Part shown: one piece after another, positions 25,001-36,750 of the stretch | Layout of the letters: each line of letters starts with the position of its first letter | How positions within the stretch are numbered: position 1 is the first letter of the stretch | Assembly: GCF_030704535.1 (NCBI RefSeq) | Contig: NC_081810.1 | Span: 2,709,501 to 2,773,500 of the forward strand | Length of the DNA: 64,000 bases | Source of the DNA: Vitis vinifera | Lineage: Eukaryota > Streptophyta > Magnoliopsida > Vitales > Vitaceae | Reading direction: 5' to 3' | Translations under genes and position numbers: made by a program | The notes under the pieces: generated by a model | Told to the model about the DNA's origin: nothing | Database searches by the model: none | What the model saw: the letters and a program-made list of their open reading frames with translations, nothing else

Positions 25001-25702
25001 ATCTCACCTTTGAAGAATCAATGTGTTTGTTAAAGTGAGCATTGGCTTTGGATCAATGCTTATGATCACGTTGTTCATACTCACTAAAAATACCTACATG
25101 AGGGAGAATTTACTTGCTGGATATTGGTGTCAATATGTATTCCTTTCTGTACGAGATTTCATCTATTTACAGTTTGCCAAACTAAACTCATTGTAGGATT
25201 CTAAGTTGCCTGATTGGAAATTGAATGATTTGTAATTTTGCAATCTGATTACCAGCTTTATGACGTCCTATTACTCCATTTTTTGCAGCCATATCTGCAC
25301 GAATCCAGACACCAGCACGCCCTTAGAAGGGCAAGGAGTAGTGGAGGCCGTTTTGCCAAAAAGAGTGCAGCTGAAGCTTCTAAACACGCTTCTGAAGAAA
25401 AGGTCACAGCTTTAGGCTCAGCCCCTTCACCACAATCTGTCAGTTCATCGGGTTCAGAGCGGTTGCCATCTGACTCTACTGAAACCTGGAATTCCTCCAG
25501 TAGACAGCAAGAAGCAAGAGGGCCTCAAGCACATGACACCCATGAACCTCCCAAATATAAAAATGGCAGCGGCTACTACCAAAGTCCTGGTGACTCACAG
25601 ACAACAAATCATTCACACACGAGTGAGAGAGGGGAGGAAGACCAGCAATGGAAAAGCTTCTCTGCTGACCAGGGTTCTCAGAGGCCACATGCCTTCCAGT
25701 GA
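19076..25702 (+). CDS. NFYA: Nuclear transcription factor Y subunit A (NF-YA)
   Basis: Sequence-specific subunit of the trimeric CCAAT-binding factor; it joins the NF-YB/NF-YC histone-fold dimer in the nucleus. Coding exons: 19076-19346, 22084-22199, 22363-22434, 23917-24081, 25289-25702, all with GT-AG borders and consistent phase, giving 345 residues. The conserved core spans about residues 175-230: subunit-interaction helix [20 protein letters not shown] (178-197), linker, then the DNA-contact helix [20 protein letters not shown] (209-228). Upstream are the family signatures ELVGHSI and [13 protein letters not shown]. The N-terminus is Ser/Asn/Gln-rich, as usual for the activation region, and the C-terminal 115 residues are low-complexity Ser/Gln/His-rich. 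The protein fits the NF-YA1/NF-YA9-like class. Regulation by miR169 is suggested by the 3' UTR site. Alternative splicing of the small 72-nt exon would stay in frame. Confidence 0.92.
20330..20410 (-). repeat. Possible SINE fragment in NF-YA intron
   Basis: On the minus strand GGCACAACTGGTAAGGGGTT resembles a tRNA A box, followed by GGGAGGTTCC, a weak B-box-like stretch, and then an A-rich run. No target duplication was found. Confidence 0.25.
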
Positions 25703-26934
25703 GCCCCCTGGGAAGCCCTTGGTCATCTGGTTTTTATCCAAGGCAAATGAAAATATTCTCGGCTTTTGTTTGCTGGGCGGCAAATCATTCTTGGCTTTGC
25801 TTTTGTGCCTGCAGTGAGGGGGAAAAGGGGTTACAAGGAAATGAGTGATGGGCATTGTAGCTTATTTTGATATCTGATAGAACTTCACTCCATTCTTCCC
25901 ATAATACTGTCTTCTGTACAAAAAAAGGTGGACGAACTCAAGTAGGATAAGTAGGAACAATCAATCTGTAGGGACATTCTAAGCAATCAGACATCATTCT
26001 GTTGATCCATATGAAGACCAACATCTTTAACAAAGGCTTGGTTGGTCTGTCACCTATGCTGGTTAGACTGCATTAATGTTGCCAACAGAAGCAGCAATAC
26101 CCCCGTCTTTGGTGCATGACCCTTGATTAATCATGTGCATTTGATGATAGATCTGAACCAGCCACCACTACAGAGATCCATCATCTCCAGAACTAGACTT
26201 TTGCTGAACAAGTATAAGATCAATCTATTTTCACCTAATGCCTTCTCTTTATTTTGTTTTCTCAGGTGCATTATTAATGCAGTAGAGCATTGCTATAATT
26301 TCCAGAATGAAATTTTGAAAGCAAAAAGATTCCTTAATCTTACAGTTATGTTGCAATAAAGTTGCTGTGATTTAGAGTAGGAGCTGATGAGCGTGAAGAG
26401 ACTCCAATTGGTATTCAAGTCCAGGCCAAACATGGGAGGAAAATCACCCCACCTGAGCTGGAAACCCTAAGCAATTGAGCTAAAAAGGCAACCAAGAACG
26501 TACTTCCAACATATTTGCATTCCAAACATGGTTTTAAGTTCATTCTCAGTATGTTGATTTGAACTTCTTCGGGCCAATGGATGGCTCTTAATGGAGATCA
26601 CACTAGTGTGATATAAGAGCTAACAAAGCATAATTTCATTCAGAGTACGATATAGAATATCTTTTAAGTGGGTTCACAAGCCTCCCCACATTGTCAGCAG
26701 TCATCAATTTCCATGTATCCTATATTATGGGACCACATATTGGAAACCCAACTGCTTATTGTCATGATTTTCATTACATAGTTCTACATTCATAAAATCA
26801 AAGATGAAAAGCAAAAAAGTATATAAATTTCAAAAAAAAAAAGAAGAAACAAATAAGTAAAGAAAGAAAACAAAATGGGCACAAAAAAGAGCAAACTATG
26901 ACCTGTTGTCTGCTAGGCATAGCATGATCTACAA
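25703..26934. other. Convergent 3' ends of NF-YA and SEC62
   Basis: Intergenic and UTR DNA between two genes that converge. AATAAA at 26355-26360 could be the NF-YA polyadenylation signal, giving a long 3' UTR of about 0.65 kb; a T-rich stretch ending TTTTCTCAG at about 26265 could be a 3'-UTR intron acceptor. No separate gene is seen. Confidence 0.45.
25777..25797 (+). promoter_or_regulatory. miR169-type target site in NF-YA 3' UTR
   Basis: Starts 75 nt after the stop codon. The 20 nt CGGCAAATCATTCTTGGCTT plus the preceding G match the complement of plant miR169 at 17 of 21 positions. One mismatch is a G:U wobble and two are at the ends. NF-YA 3' UTRs are the known, conserved targets of miR169, and natural sites with the same CATTCTTGGCTT ending occur. 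The miRNA gene itself is not in the window. Confidence 0.85.
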
Positions 26935-29900
26935 TCACGTACGATCCTCATCATGTTGTTGATCATCATGCAACCTAGTTCCAGCGTCGTCTCCATCCCC
27001 ATGTTGATCTGAGACAGTTTCTCCATCCGTGCCATCAGGTGAAACCGCTTCTTCAGGGCTTGCTTTGCTCCCATCTGTGAAACCGTTGGTGGGTTCTGTG
27101 ACATCATCAACTACTGGTTGCTGCTTCTCCATCATTCCAGACAAAGCCAATCTTGGTGACCACTCAAGAACATCATCTATTATGTTTGAGACCCGCTTCT
27201 GATACCTGCAAGAGTAGAATAATCACTTCAGACAGACACATGGCAAACAATTAAGATATAATCCACTCCTGGGCTCCCAAGATTTCATGTCATGGATGAC
27301 ATTTGGAAGATGTATGGATCTTAGACCATTACAACACAAGCCAGTTTCCCAATACATGTGTAGCATTAATAGTGAAACTTACCTGGCTCTTGCAGCTTCA
27401 TCAGGGGCATGGTGCCTCAGCAACAATATAAACAGCACAGCCAACACTGCAAACAAAAGCCTAGCTGTCCACTTTGGGCGCTCCTCCTCATCTTTATTGG
27501 GCAAAAACCGGAATAATTCTCGTAGTGTTACTTCCTCTACAAGGATGTTAGGGAAAAACCAGACCCGCTTTCCAAGAATTATCCATAAAGCACCAAAAAT
27601 TGCAAGTCTCACTGCATGTATAAATAAAAAATAAGAATAAAAAATTAAACAAATTGAAGCAATCATTCTAGCTTCCCAACAATTTATCATCTGCCACCAA
27701 TCTCTTCCTCATATTTAATTATCCCCATTAGTTAAAGATTATAGGAACAGCAAATCACAAGGCTTGATTTAACAGTAATTATGACGAGTCATCCCCCTAC
27801 TTTAGGCACACACTGCAACTGATCTCTTCCTCGTTTTTTTTTTTTTTTTTTGATAAGCAAACACAATTCAATAAAAAAGGCTCAAAGGCCCCAACGTATA
27901 TAGGGCGTATACAAGGCAACAAAGGCCAAACAAGCAAAAAGTCAAAAAACAAACCACCCCTTAACTGGAGGCAAGCCACTCCGGGAAATCTAAAAGGGAA
28001 TGCGGCTCCTCTTCCATATACAATTTAGCTCAACCCCAGATATTACATACAAAAGAATATTTAAACCTCTAAATTGCTAAACCCCCCCCCCCCCCCCCCC
28101 CTAAAGGCTAATCTATTCCTTTCCTTCCAAACCATCCAAAAAATGAATAACGGAACCCCAACTATATAAAACCTCCTTTACAGTATTAGGGAACACCCAC
28201 TTGACCCCAACTAAACCCAACACTAAGTCCCATAGCACTCTGGTCACTGTACAATGAATAAAAATGTGATCCACACTTTCCGCTTCGCAAGCACACAAAA
28301 AACACCGATTAGGGAGCTGCCAGCCTCTCTTTTGGAGCCTATCAAGAGTCAAGATCTTTCCCCAAGTCGCTTTCCACGCAAAAAACATGATTTTAGTTGG
28401 GACTCTTCCCACCCAAATTTTGTTTTTCGGAAAATTGACATCCATAGGCCTATCCAGCCAGCTATACGCATCCTTCACTCTAAACTGCCCACTTCCCCCT
28501 CCCTTCCAAGAAACCGAGTCATCCTCCCAAGTTATCCTGAGTCCTCTCAACGCTTGGAGCAGCTCACCTACCATCTCCACCTCCCAGTCATTAAAATCCC
28601 TTATAAATCTCAAATTCCAACCTCCTTCTTCCTCGTATTTAATTATCCCACAGCAAATCACAAGGCTTGATGCACATTTAAAACTTTTTTTTTTTTTTTT
28701 GATAAGTAATTTAAAACTTTAATTACAAGAAGTCCCCATGCCCTAGGCAAGGGCACACAGGCACTCATGTGCATACACCCTCATGCATGCGCACATGCAC
28801 ACCCACCCACAGGCGTGTGCACAGACACACACATCCATGCACACATGGAGCATTAATCTCAAACCTAGAGATACAAATAATATTGATTACTCTGAACCCG
28901 GAAACCACAAGTTATAAGTTTGGAAAGATTATTCCACAATCCTTACAGCTGTCTCATTCCAGGTGAAAGACACAGTAAATTTAGGCTTAAAATTTTATGC
29001 CATGGCCACAATATGCCTACACCTCAAATAAGATAGAGGAATTGATCATCATAGGAAAGTCCGAAGGTGGTCAAGTATCCTCAAAGCTGTTATTTGTTAA
29101 AGTACCAATTTAACATAAAGCTTAAGTTATTAGGTAACAAGTCGCCAATGTTGAACTAAAGCTGAAGTCTTAACACTCCATCTTATGGGAGAAATAACTG
29201 AGGTTTTGATACAATGTTTAGATACTAATTAACCCAAAGGTTTAAGTTGTTATGTAATGGGTCAAGGATACATATCAAAAACAAAGGCTAAAGCCTTAAA
29301 ATTATCCATATGAAGAAGCTGCCTTCAACTGTGGTTTGAGATCCTAGAATCCTTTGGCGACAAAATCCAACTACTCCACCTCAAACATCTTATAACATGA
29401 CAACTGTGAATCTCTTATCCAAGGTGTGTCACCCCACAAAATTATCATTTCTATTTTGACATTCCATCACATTTGAATATGAGTCAACAAAGAATACTAC
29501 TCTCTATGTCCCAATCATGGACCTATGACAAACTGTGTCGAAAAGAATGATTTTTTGTTCATACATTTCTGATAAAATGATACAATATTTATGGTGTACA
29601 ATCTTACAAAATTAGGAAACCAAATTACACAAAGTAAAGAAGTTGTCTAATTCCTAGAAATCATCTATCCGACTTAGAGCTCCATATTTAACCCTCTTGC
29701 TTCTTCAATGATAATAGAATGAGAAACATCAGTTCTGCTACCTTAGTCTAAATATTTTTAACTACTAGTATTGGTAACTTGCATCCATGGGGACAATTTA
29801 GCCCTTCTCCAAATTGACCTTCAAGTAGTCCCCATACAAAAGCAAATAAAAGTATGCCAAGGCAAACTAAACTGATCTGGCTCATCCTAGAAAAAAAACA

Positions 29901-32900
29901 CACTTCCTCCAAGAGTAAACAAAAAACACACAGATCACTTTTGAAGAGAGTATGCACCCGTACAAGGTCAATACCAAAGTTATGGTGGCATATCCTACCC
30001 CAAAGTAATCCTTTACTAGCATTACTGTTGATATGCCTTTGGTGCCTTTGTACACAGCATGTATACTTGAGTGTTTTTTTCTAGGTGTTGTTAGTATAAT
30101 AAATTTCTGCCTATCAAAAAAAATTACTGTCACTATGCCTTGTTCAATAGAAGGCTCATCACAAATTAGCCAATCTAGAAGAATCATCACTCCAAGTCTA
30201 ATGATATTTCTCTCTCAAGAAATTAGAATGAATAAGTACTCCTATGGCCCTTTAAGTATTTTTAATCCTCTTACTTCATCATTGATCAATTGAAAGAGAA
30301 ATATCATCTTCCAATTCCTCACTCTAAATATTTGTACCTAGAAAAAGATTTGAATGTAGGCGCACTAGTAGTAACTTAATCGCCTTGAAGTTTTATCCAG
30401 GGTTACTGTATGACTATCTCACCAATGGAATTTTAAAATTGGAAGTAGCTTTCGTGCAATGTAAGAATCCAAATCAACAAGATGATATGCACTTGCCAAG
30501 GTAGCTCAGTTGGTCAGGGCGAACACTAGGAAGTATGATCCCAATAAGTGGCACATAGTCTTGGGTTCAAATCCTACCAATGAAGATACCTTGAATTTAC
30601 TTAGTGTTAGTTGTTGCGGGGCGGTAAGCACCCTAACATTTAGGTCCTCATGGAGAATCCTAAGGGCTTCACCATGGAAGGTTCTTGGTTATCAAAGAAA
30701 AAAAAAACAAAAAAAAGATTTTATGTGCGGGGCAAGCACACATAAGATAAAGAAGAAACTCTCTCTAAGAGTTAAAGGAAGAGTATGCTTGTACAAAACT
30801 ATGTGAATAGGGAGAATAACAAAGATTTTCTAGCATGGATATCAGATGTACAACATAAAAAATAATAATAATAAAATAAAATAAAATAAAAAATTATTCT
30901 GAAGAACTGCCAATGCCTAAAAGGTGCACAATATGCATAATTATCAGCCAGTCCAATATGGCAATAATTTAAAAGGTACAAAATGGTACTAGATTTATAT
31001 GTGACACCAGTACTCCATAACCAGGTAACAACAGTTAAGAAGGGTAAAAGGTGCAGTGCCTGAAAGAAAATTATGAATAAATTAAAATAAATAATTAGCT
31101 CTCCAGAACTTACATAATAGCAGGGAGAGTATGAGTAGTAGAACACCAGCACATGTATATAGTACTAGTAACTTGCACCTATGAGGATATACCGGAAACA
31201 AGCAAATAGCAAGAGTCAACACAGGCCAGAAAAATGAGAGAAGTGTCTGCCACAATGGCCTCCGTTTGACAAATGTCCATGCGAAAAAGGCATCATTTTC
31301 AGAAAATAAATGATCCTGTAAAACAGAGTCAGCAAGCAAAGTAATATGGTATCAATAACTTGACCTGGATAAATGGTTACAGAAGCATGATTTCCAAGAG
31401 AAATTGAACAATGCAGTAATCGTATCTTGAGGTGATGTTAATTGAATGTGATTGTATCAAAAGATCTATAGAGCAAATATAGCAAATGCAAAAGAGTTAG
31501 CCAAGGTAACAAACAACAAATCACAAACGAACAGAATAATGCAACCGCTTGTAAAGCAAGGAAAGCACAAAATTTCATTTATTTAACTGGACAGTCCAAC
31601 TGGAAACCATGATTGAGTTCCCCATGACCCACCAAAATTAAGCGTCAATGTACACATCAAAGGAGAACAGCAAGTTTACATTACATGTAATAGTAAAAAT
31701 CAGTAATTGTCAATGGGATCATTATCTTAAATATCCGTCAATATGTTGATAATTCCAATATTACAAGTATCGCATACACTTTCCAAAGTTTTCACACAAA
31801 TTTCCCTTGTTTGGCTACTAATTCCACTTATCAAATATTCAATCAACATCTCCCGTAAAATCCCCAAGTACTCAGAACCTCAATATATACCATGTTTTTC
31901 CCCAATTTGAAGCACCATTTTAAAATTTGGTCACTAGTTGCAGCTAGTCAACCAAATTGAGATCCCCACAGTCATCATGATATAAAATGGGACAAGATAT
32001 GGCTACAAATTGGGCCATGAAATAAGATATTCAGATGGAATTCAGAAAAAATTTATTCCCAATTTCAACATATATAATTCAGATGAAAAAATAACAGAAA
32101 CTCATTCAGGAGCTCAGGTGAAATTAGAGAACATCAGTTTAATATTAAAAAAGAAAAAAGACAAAACTGGATTTCAAAATACAGGCTGTAAATTTAGAAA
32201 TTCAGACTTAAAATCCAATTCGTCATTCAAGGAGGAAAAATATCTTGCCACCAAACTGCAAATTGGAAACCAGGATGTGAAGTACGTGACGAGCAATTTT
32301 AAATGTAACAAAATTCAATACACATCCCTTATCATTGAACTGAAATAAGTGGTGAAAGAAAGCTATGTCAAGGCTTCTTCCAATATTGCTTTTTCTGAGA
32401 TCTGCATAATGCTTATCTCTTCTACAGGGTTTCTTTTTGGATAATTTTATGATGTGTATGAGAAAAAATTAAGAGATATGAATTGCTTGGAACATGACAT
32501 GATATATAATTTGGAACAAGTCAAATCAAACCACATATATCACATTTCAGCCAATCTACTACAAACATTAACGTCCTTGAAAATTTTTAAATTATAAATC
32601 AAATGAAAAGCCATTGCTCAATTTTCTCTGAAGTCAAGGATGCCATGAATCATATCAAATATTCATTTACAACTTGAACAAATGACCCATAAAATCGATG
32701 AACAGGAGCTCACCTAAGAAATCCAACCAGTGTAGCAAAAATTATTGAGCAATAACTTTTTGATGGTCATGGAAAGAAACAATGAAATCGACCAAATTAA
32801 GGGTATAAAGTAGACCTCCAAGCCATTTTGAATCAAATTCTGCCCTTTTAACCATCAGATAGGCAGATTTCAAAAAAAATTTCTTCCTCTTGTTTTTCTT

Positions 32901-35900
32901 TAAACAGATTTATAAGAAACATATGTAAACAACAAATCAATTCTTGAGAAGGTTCATTGTAGTATAAATGATCAAAGACCATTAATGTTACTTGTCATAC
33001 ATAAGCTGGTACCAAAACAAAACAATATTGCTAAGCAGACTAATTCCATATAGGCAGTGGAGAGGAAAAAAAAGTAAGATGCCATCATAATATGAACAGT
33101 AAAATCAGAAATTCAAGTGGTTCAACTGCCTCTTTGGACAAGCAATATGTTATATTCATAAACTAACAAAATCAAAACATTTAATTACCTCCTGAGGTGA
33201 AAGTTAAAAGAACTTACAGGGAAGATCTCTAAATGTGCTGGCCAAGTAGACAGTTTTTTCTTTCCAGGTCGAACAGTTTTCACCACACGATCACAGCGCA
33301 CTAAAAGATTCTTCCTCAATAGAACATTGGCAATATCTTCTACTTCTAGGTTTCTATCTGATTCGAGTATCTCTTTAAGTTCTGGATGATTTCTCAAAAA
33401 GCTAACAAAATCCTTCCCTCTAAAATATTCAACACGTGTCTCCTGTAAGACAGCCCACCTAGATACCAGATCCTTGTGATCCCTCACTTTCTCAGCAAAC
33501 AACTGAAAAACATCCTTTTTTGCAGCTTGTTTCTGAAATTTGAATTTACAAACAAAGGTAAGGTCAAATACCAGTAAAGAAGGAAGGAAAAAAAAAAGGA
33601 ACACAAGGCAACTCAAACAAATTCACAAACTGTAACCATAACCAGAGATTAGTAAACCAAAATATTGCAATTCCCAACCAAAAGTTATGGAAAGTTCACC
33701 AGATAAAGGTCTGCATCAAGTACAAAGCATATAAACAAGCATGATCAAATATAAACAAGCATGGTCAAAAACCTAAATTACAAACTATAGAGAGAAAATG
33801 ACATGAGCACGAGGCAAGCAGACAGAATAAGCACTAATGTACTAAAATAGAGTCATAGTCCCCTTATCTATCCATTCCTTCTATGTTTGCAATGCAAGAA
33901 ATAAAAAAGAGATAATTTTCCATCCACCAAATCATACACAAGGTTTTCGCTCATAAGAATTTCTTCACAAAAGGTTCTTTTGAAGTCAAAATAAGATTCT
34001 TATATAACAAACTAGGCTTAAGGAAAATCAACAACATATTAGGAGGGCAGCATGAACAAGAACCTTAGCAACAATAAACCATACCAGATGACACTAAAAA
34101 GTCCATCAGTGTTCAAAAATTTGTATCTAACATGAGGAAAGTTAGGTTTGGGTCCCAGTCCAAAATACTCATCCATGTAAGGTTCCTCAATTATCAGGGA
34201 AAAATAAAATAAAAAAGGCGAGGAAAGTTAGATTCAGTATAATCAAGTCGAAAAATCAAGCAGTCAAATAAGAAGGCCCATGAAATAAGTTAAAAATAAA
34301 AAATTTGATCCATCACATATATAATTGCCATGAGGAAAGGGCACCAAGATATAAATTTTAAAGTTGAGCTAAAGCGCACAGCTTTCACAGAGGGTATTGA
34401 TGTCAAGAACCTACTCCTACTTCCAAAATTTTGAGATTTTGATCACAACAGGACGTGCAGTCATTTTCAGTAGCCAAATATTCTAACTAGGCATGAGAAA
34501 ATTTTTGCCATCTCTGAAACCTTTCCTCTGACAGAATTTATACAATCATGCCACAAAAGAGAAAATCTCATTGTAAGGTTTAGATTTTCCTTTGTTATTT
34601 CCATCTTTGCATGTCTTCTCATATTGCATGTGGTTCGAAGACTGCATGCTTTAGATGGAAGAGTAGCAGAAAACATCCTGACTTTGATGGCAGTTGATGA
34701 TCATAGGGTCACAACAGGAATCTTGGGTGTGAATGGATGGACAACAGGTCTTAAAAGGAACTTTATCACAAGTATGAAAAAGAATGTAGGTAAAGGGAAC
34801 AAAATGGCAATATCCTATTTTCCTCCTAGCAACACATGCACAAGAATAACATTGACGGTAGGTTTCTTATGTTTTCAGGAGCATGACTTAGAAATCTAGG
34901 GAGGCTTTTTCCAGAATTCAAGAGCAATGGAGGGTTGGAGGATGACTGTTTTTATATGGATAAGAAAGTTAACTAGGACCCTGAACACTTGCAACTTTGG
35001 CATTATAATCCCAGTTGATTACATGGGTCATGAACAATAAAGTCCAACTCAAAGAGCTATAATTAGGGTTCAAGTGACTAGGGCAAGTACCTAAAGATCC
35101 AAAATTAAAAAAGAACAAGTTTCTTGTAAATAAGAATCTATAAATGCATCTAAAACATATTCCCCATTCTTAACGACTCCATTGGGAGGTCATTGGGCAA
35201 TGTCTACAAGTTAGAAACTATACAGAATCCCCACTTTCAAGGCCTATATAGATGCACAACCTTATAGTTATAAAATATTCCTCTCCATAAGCACTCTTAC
35301 AAAACCAATTAGACACATAAAGGATTCTGCTGAGAGGGATAAACACCTCTTCACAATAATATGCCCCAGTTTCCAGGGAAGAGAGAACTACCTATAAAAT
35401 CATTAAAGTGAATTGGTGTTGCCCGCGATGAAGGAAGTGTTACCGCTTTAATTTGAACTCGACTAAGAACCTGTGCCTTTTCGAGTCCAATAAAAGGAGA
35501 GAATTCATTGCAAGGAAATTTAGGGGCTCAGAAAATTGACATGGAAATAGACATTATTCAGTGTATTATCCATTTCTGAACATCAATATTTACCATATTG
35601 GAATCATGAAAAAGTTTGACCCCGTGCCCACCCAAAAGGATGTTCTATTTACAAAATGGGATTTATTTCCTTAGTATAATATAAAGATAAGAGGTCCTCA
35701 TATGGAGGCACCAAATTTAATTCATTAACATCCTAGTTCAATATCGGTTCAACAATGTCAAAAACATGAATTTTAATGGGTTTGTCCTCCTGACTGATTG
35801 TACCATATTGAATTTGTGGAAAATTCGAAAACCGCTGAACCAAAAGGTCAAAAATCCCTCCTTTAAAATATCGTGATTTACTTATTCCAGTCTTAAAATG

Positions 35901-36478
35901 AAAAAGAACCTCATATAGAGCCACCAAATTTAACTCATCAGCACCCCTAATTCAAAATCCGTTCAACAATGTGAAAAACAGGAATTTTGAAGAGCGTATA
36001 TTGCTAGCATCAATTCTACCACATTCACTTGTGAAAAGCCTCAATCAATCCCCATCAGTTCAGAAATTCAAAATGCCCCATTCCACGTTGGGTTCCATTC
36101 TCTTTGACGAATCCAAAAATTGAAAGGAAAAAAACCCCATCCACCATCACCAAATTCAATTCACCAGTAGCCCTAATCCAATACACTGCTTCCCACAAGC
36201 CAATAACAACACCAAAAAATCCCCACATTTACACCAAATTTCACCGCCAAACTCAACAAACACAAAACAAATGCCCTAGAAAACGATCTAAACATACGAA
36301 CTTTGAAAGAGAGAGGAGAGAAAAATTTTGAAAACCCTAGAAAAAAAAAAAAAAAAGGAACGGGGAACGAAGAGCAAACCCTGGGAGGAGTGTCGGAGTT
36401 GGAATCTCTGATGCCATTTTGTAAAGATCCTGATTGTCGTTTCACTCTCTTTTTCTCTGCTCCTGATGACTTCTTCAT
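26935..36478 (-). CDS. SEC62: ER translocation protein SEC62
   Basis: Membrane subunit that works with SEC61/SEC63 in post-translational import into the ER and is linked to ER-phagy in plants. Exons in transcript order: 36478-36380, 33532-33218, 31315-31114, 27611-27383, 27205-26935. All borders are GT-AG and phases match, giving 371 residues, close to the plant norm of about 365. The N-terminus is basic (MKKSSGAEKKRVKR). The cytosolic Sec62 domain (about 34-150) contains VFQLFAEKVRDHKDLVSRW and ENDAFFAWTFVKRRPLWQ. Membrane segments lie at about 160-180 and 187-222. A third hydrophobic run (RLLFAVLAVLFILLLRHH) lies in exon 4, an extra segment typical of plant SEC62. The tail is acidic and Asp/Gly-rich (DGDDAGTRLHDDQQHDEDRT). 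Introns 1 (2.8 kb) and 3 (3.5 kb) are large; intron 3 is loaded with LINE and SINE insertions, and none disturbs an exon. Confidence 0.93.
27834..28626 (-). mobile_element. 5'-truncated LINE insertion with 9-bp target duplication
   Basis: On the minus strand the element starts abruptly at GGAGGTTGGAAT (28626) and ends with CTTATC followed by an 18-nt A tail (27834-27851). It is flanked by the direct repeat TCTTCCTCG (27825-27833 and 28627-28635). About 793 bp, typical of target-primed reverse transcription that stopped early. It lies in SEC62 intron 3 in the same orientation as the gene. A C run of about 20 nt near 28082-28101 lies in its 3' part. Confidence 0.85.
28113..28626 (-). pseudogene. 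LINE ORF2 C-terminal fragment (zinc-binding region of reverse transcriptase)
   Basis: An open frame of about 170 codons. It contains NDWEVEMVGELLQALRG, then FFAWKATWGKILTLDRLQKR, then a Cys/His cluster CFLCACEAESVDHIFIHC. This is the zf-RVT module found at the C-terminus of plant LINE reverse transcriptases. The endonuclease and RT core are absent because of 5' truncation, so it cannot act on its own. The frame reads a few codons into the flank beyond 28626. Confidence 0.85.
28676..28720 (-). mobile_element. Tail-only LINE insertion (21 nt) with 12-bp target duplication
   Basis: ATTTAAAACTTT occurs at 28676-28687 and again at 28709-28720. Between them lies only TACTTATC plus an A tail on the minus strand. 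The TTATC-A(n) end is the same as that of the neighbouring LINE. Confidence 0.65.
28760..28855. repeat. Alternating purine-pyrimidine CA/TG-rich tract
   Basis: Irregular CACA, GTGTGC, CATGCATGCGCACATGCAC and CACACAC runs over about 95 bp in SEC62 intron 3. This composition favours left-handed DNA; it is otherwise a degenerate microsatellite. Confidence 0.5.
29950..30127 (+). mobile_element. LINE 3' end on plus strand
   Basis: Contains GGTGCCTTTGTACACAGCATG, an ACTTGAGTG block and the end CTGCCTATC followed by an A tail (to about 30123). This layout matches the 3' UTR style of grape-like LINEs and resembles the reverse complement of the 27834 element. The 5' boundary is uncertain. Confidence 0.5.
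30492..30718 (+). mobile_element. tRNA-derived SINE with LINE-like tail
   Basis: A-box region GGTAGCTCAGTTGGTCAGGG (30501-30520) is followed about 50 nt later by B-box region GGGTTCAAATCC (30562-30573). The element runs on for about 110 nt and ends GGTTATCAAAG followed by an A-rich tail (30684-30718). The flanks cannot form a tRNA acceptor stem, so it is a SINE and not a tRNA gene. The TTATCAAA end matches the local LINE family, suggesting the LINE machinery mobilised it. Confidence 0.7.
34096..34220 (+). repeat. Possible SINE/LINE tail in SEC62 intron 1
   Basis: GGTTCCTCAATTATCAGGGA followed by an A-rich tail near 34182-34215 resembles the tail of the 30492 SINE. The preceding GGTTTGGGTCCCAGTCC could be a decayed B box. 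Ends not resolved. Confidence 0.35.
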
Positions 36479-36619
36479 CTTTGCTCTTTCACAATACTTT
36501 CCTCTCTTCTGATTCTGTTCTTCCCAATGGGGTTTTGTGTCCGCTCAGAACTGAACTGGGTTCACGTCAACTCACCAACCGGTTCGCAATTATTTCCTTG
36601 GAATTATATTTAGAAATAA

Positions 36620-36719
36620 ATAAAAAAGAATTTATATTCTAACGCCCGTTTTGGGAATATTTTTAGAATAATTTTTTATTATTTAAAATAAAAAACATAG
36701 AAAATATGTTTGATTTAAA

Positions 36720-36750
<31 letters not shown>

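Larger units (their letters stand above)
27699..28760. repeat. Old tandem duplication of about 120 bp, split by two LINE insertions
   Basis: Unit 1 (27699-27820) and unit 2 (27821-27833, then 28636-28687, then from 28721 to about 28760) share, in order, CTCTTCCTC, TATTTAATTATCCC, CAGCAAATCACAAGGCTTGAT, TAATTA and CCC...TAGGCA. Unit 1 has about 20 nt between the second and third blocks that unit 2 lacks. Unit 2 later received both LINE insertions described next. Confidence 0.6.

Noticed and set aside
25238-25288. ATG upstream of the last NF-YA exon as a gene start
   Set aside because: It is intron sequence; the acceptor TTTTTTGCAG at 25279-25288 and the conserved continuation PYLHESRH show this is an internal exon.
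28082-28101. Run of about 20 C bases as a functional G-quadruplex
   Set aside because: Homopolymer in the 3' part of a LINE copy; probably slippage or sequencing-prone, with no context suggesting function.
28254-28722. Plus-strand frames of 111-138 codons
   Set aside because: Antisense shadows of the LINE ORF2 fragment on the minus strand.
30492-30575. Functional tRNA gene
   Set aside because: A and B boxes are present, but the flanks do not pair as an acceptor stem, there is no proper anticodon arm, and a SINE body with A tail follows.
34467-34899. Separate gene inside SEC62 intron 1
   Set aside because: Short frames on both strands with no motif, splice pattern or codon bias; ordinary intron sequence is the simpler reading.
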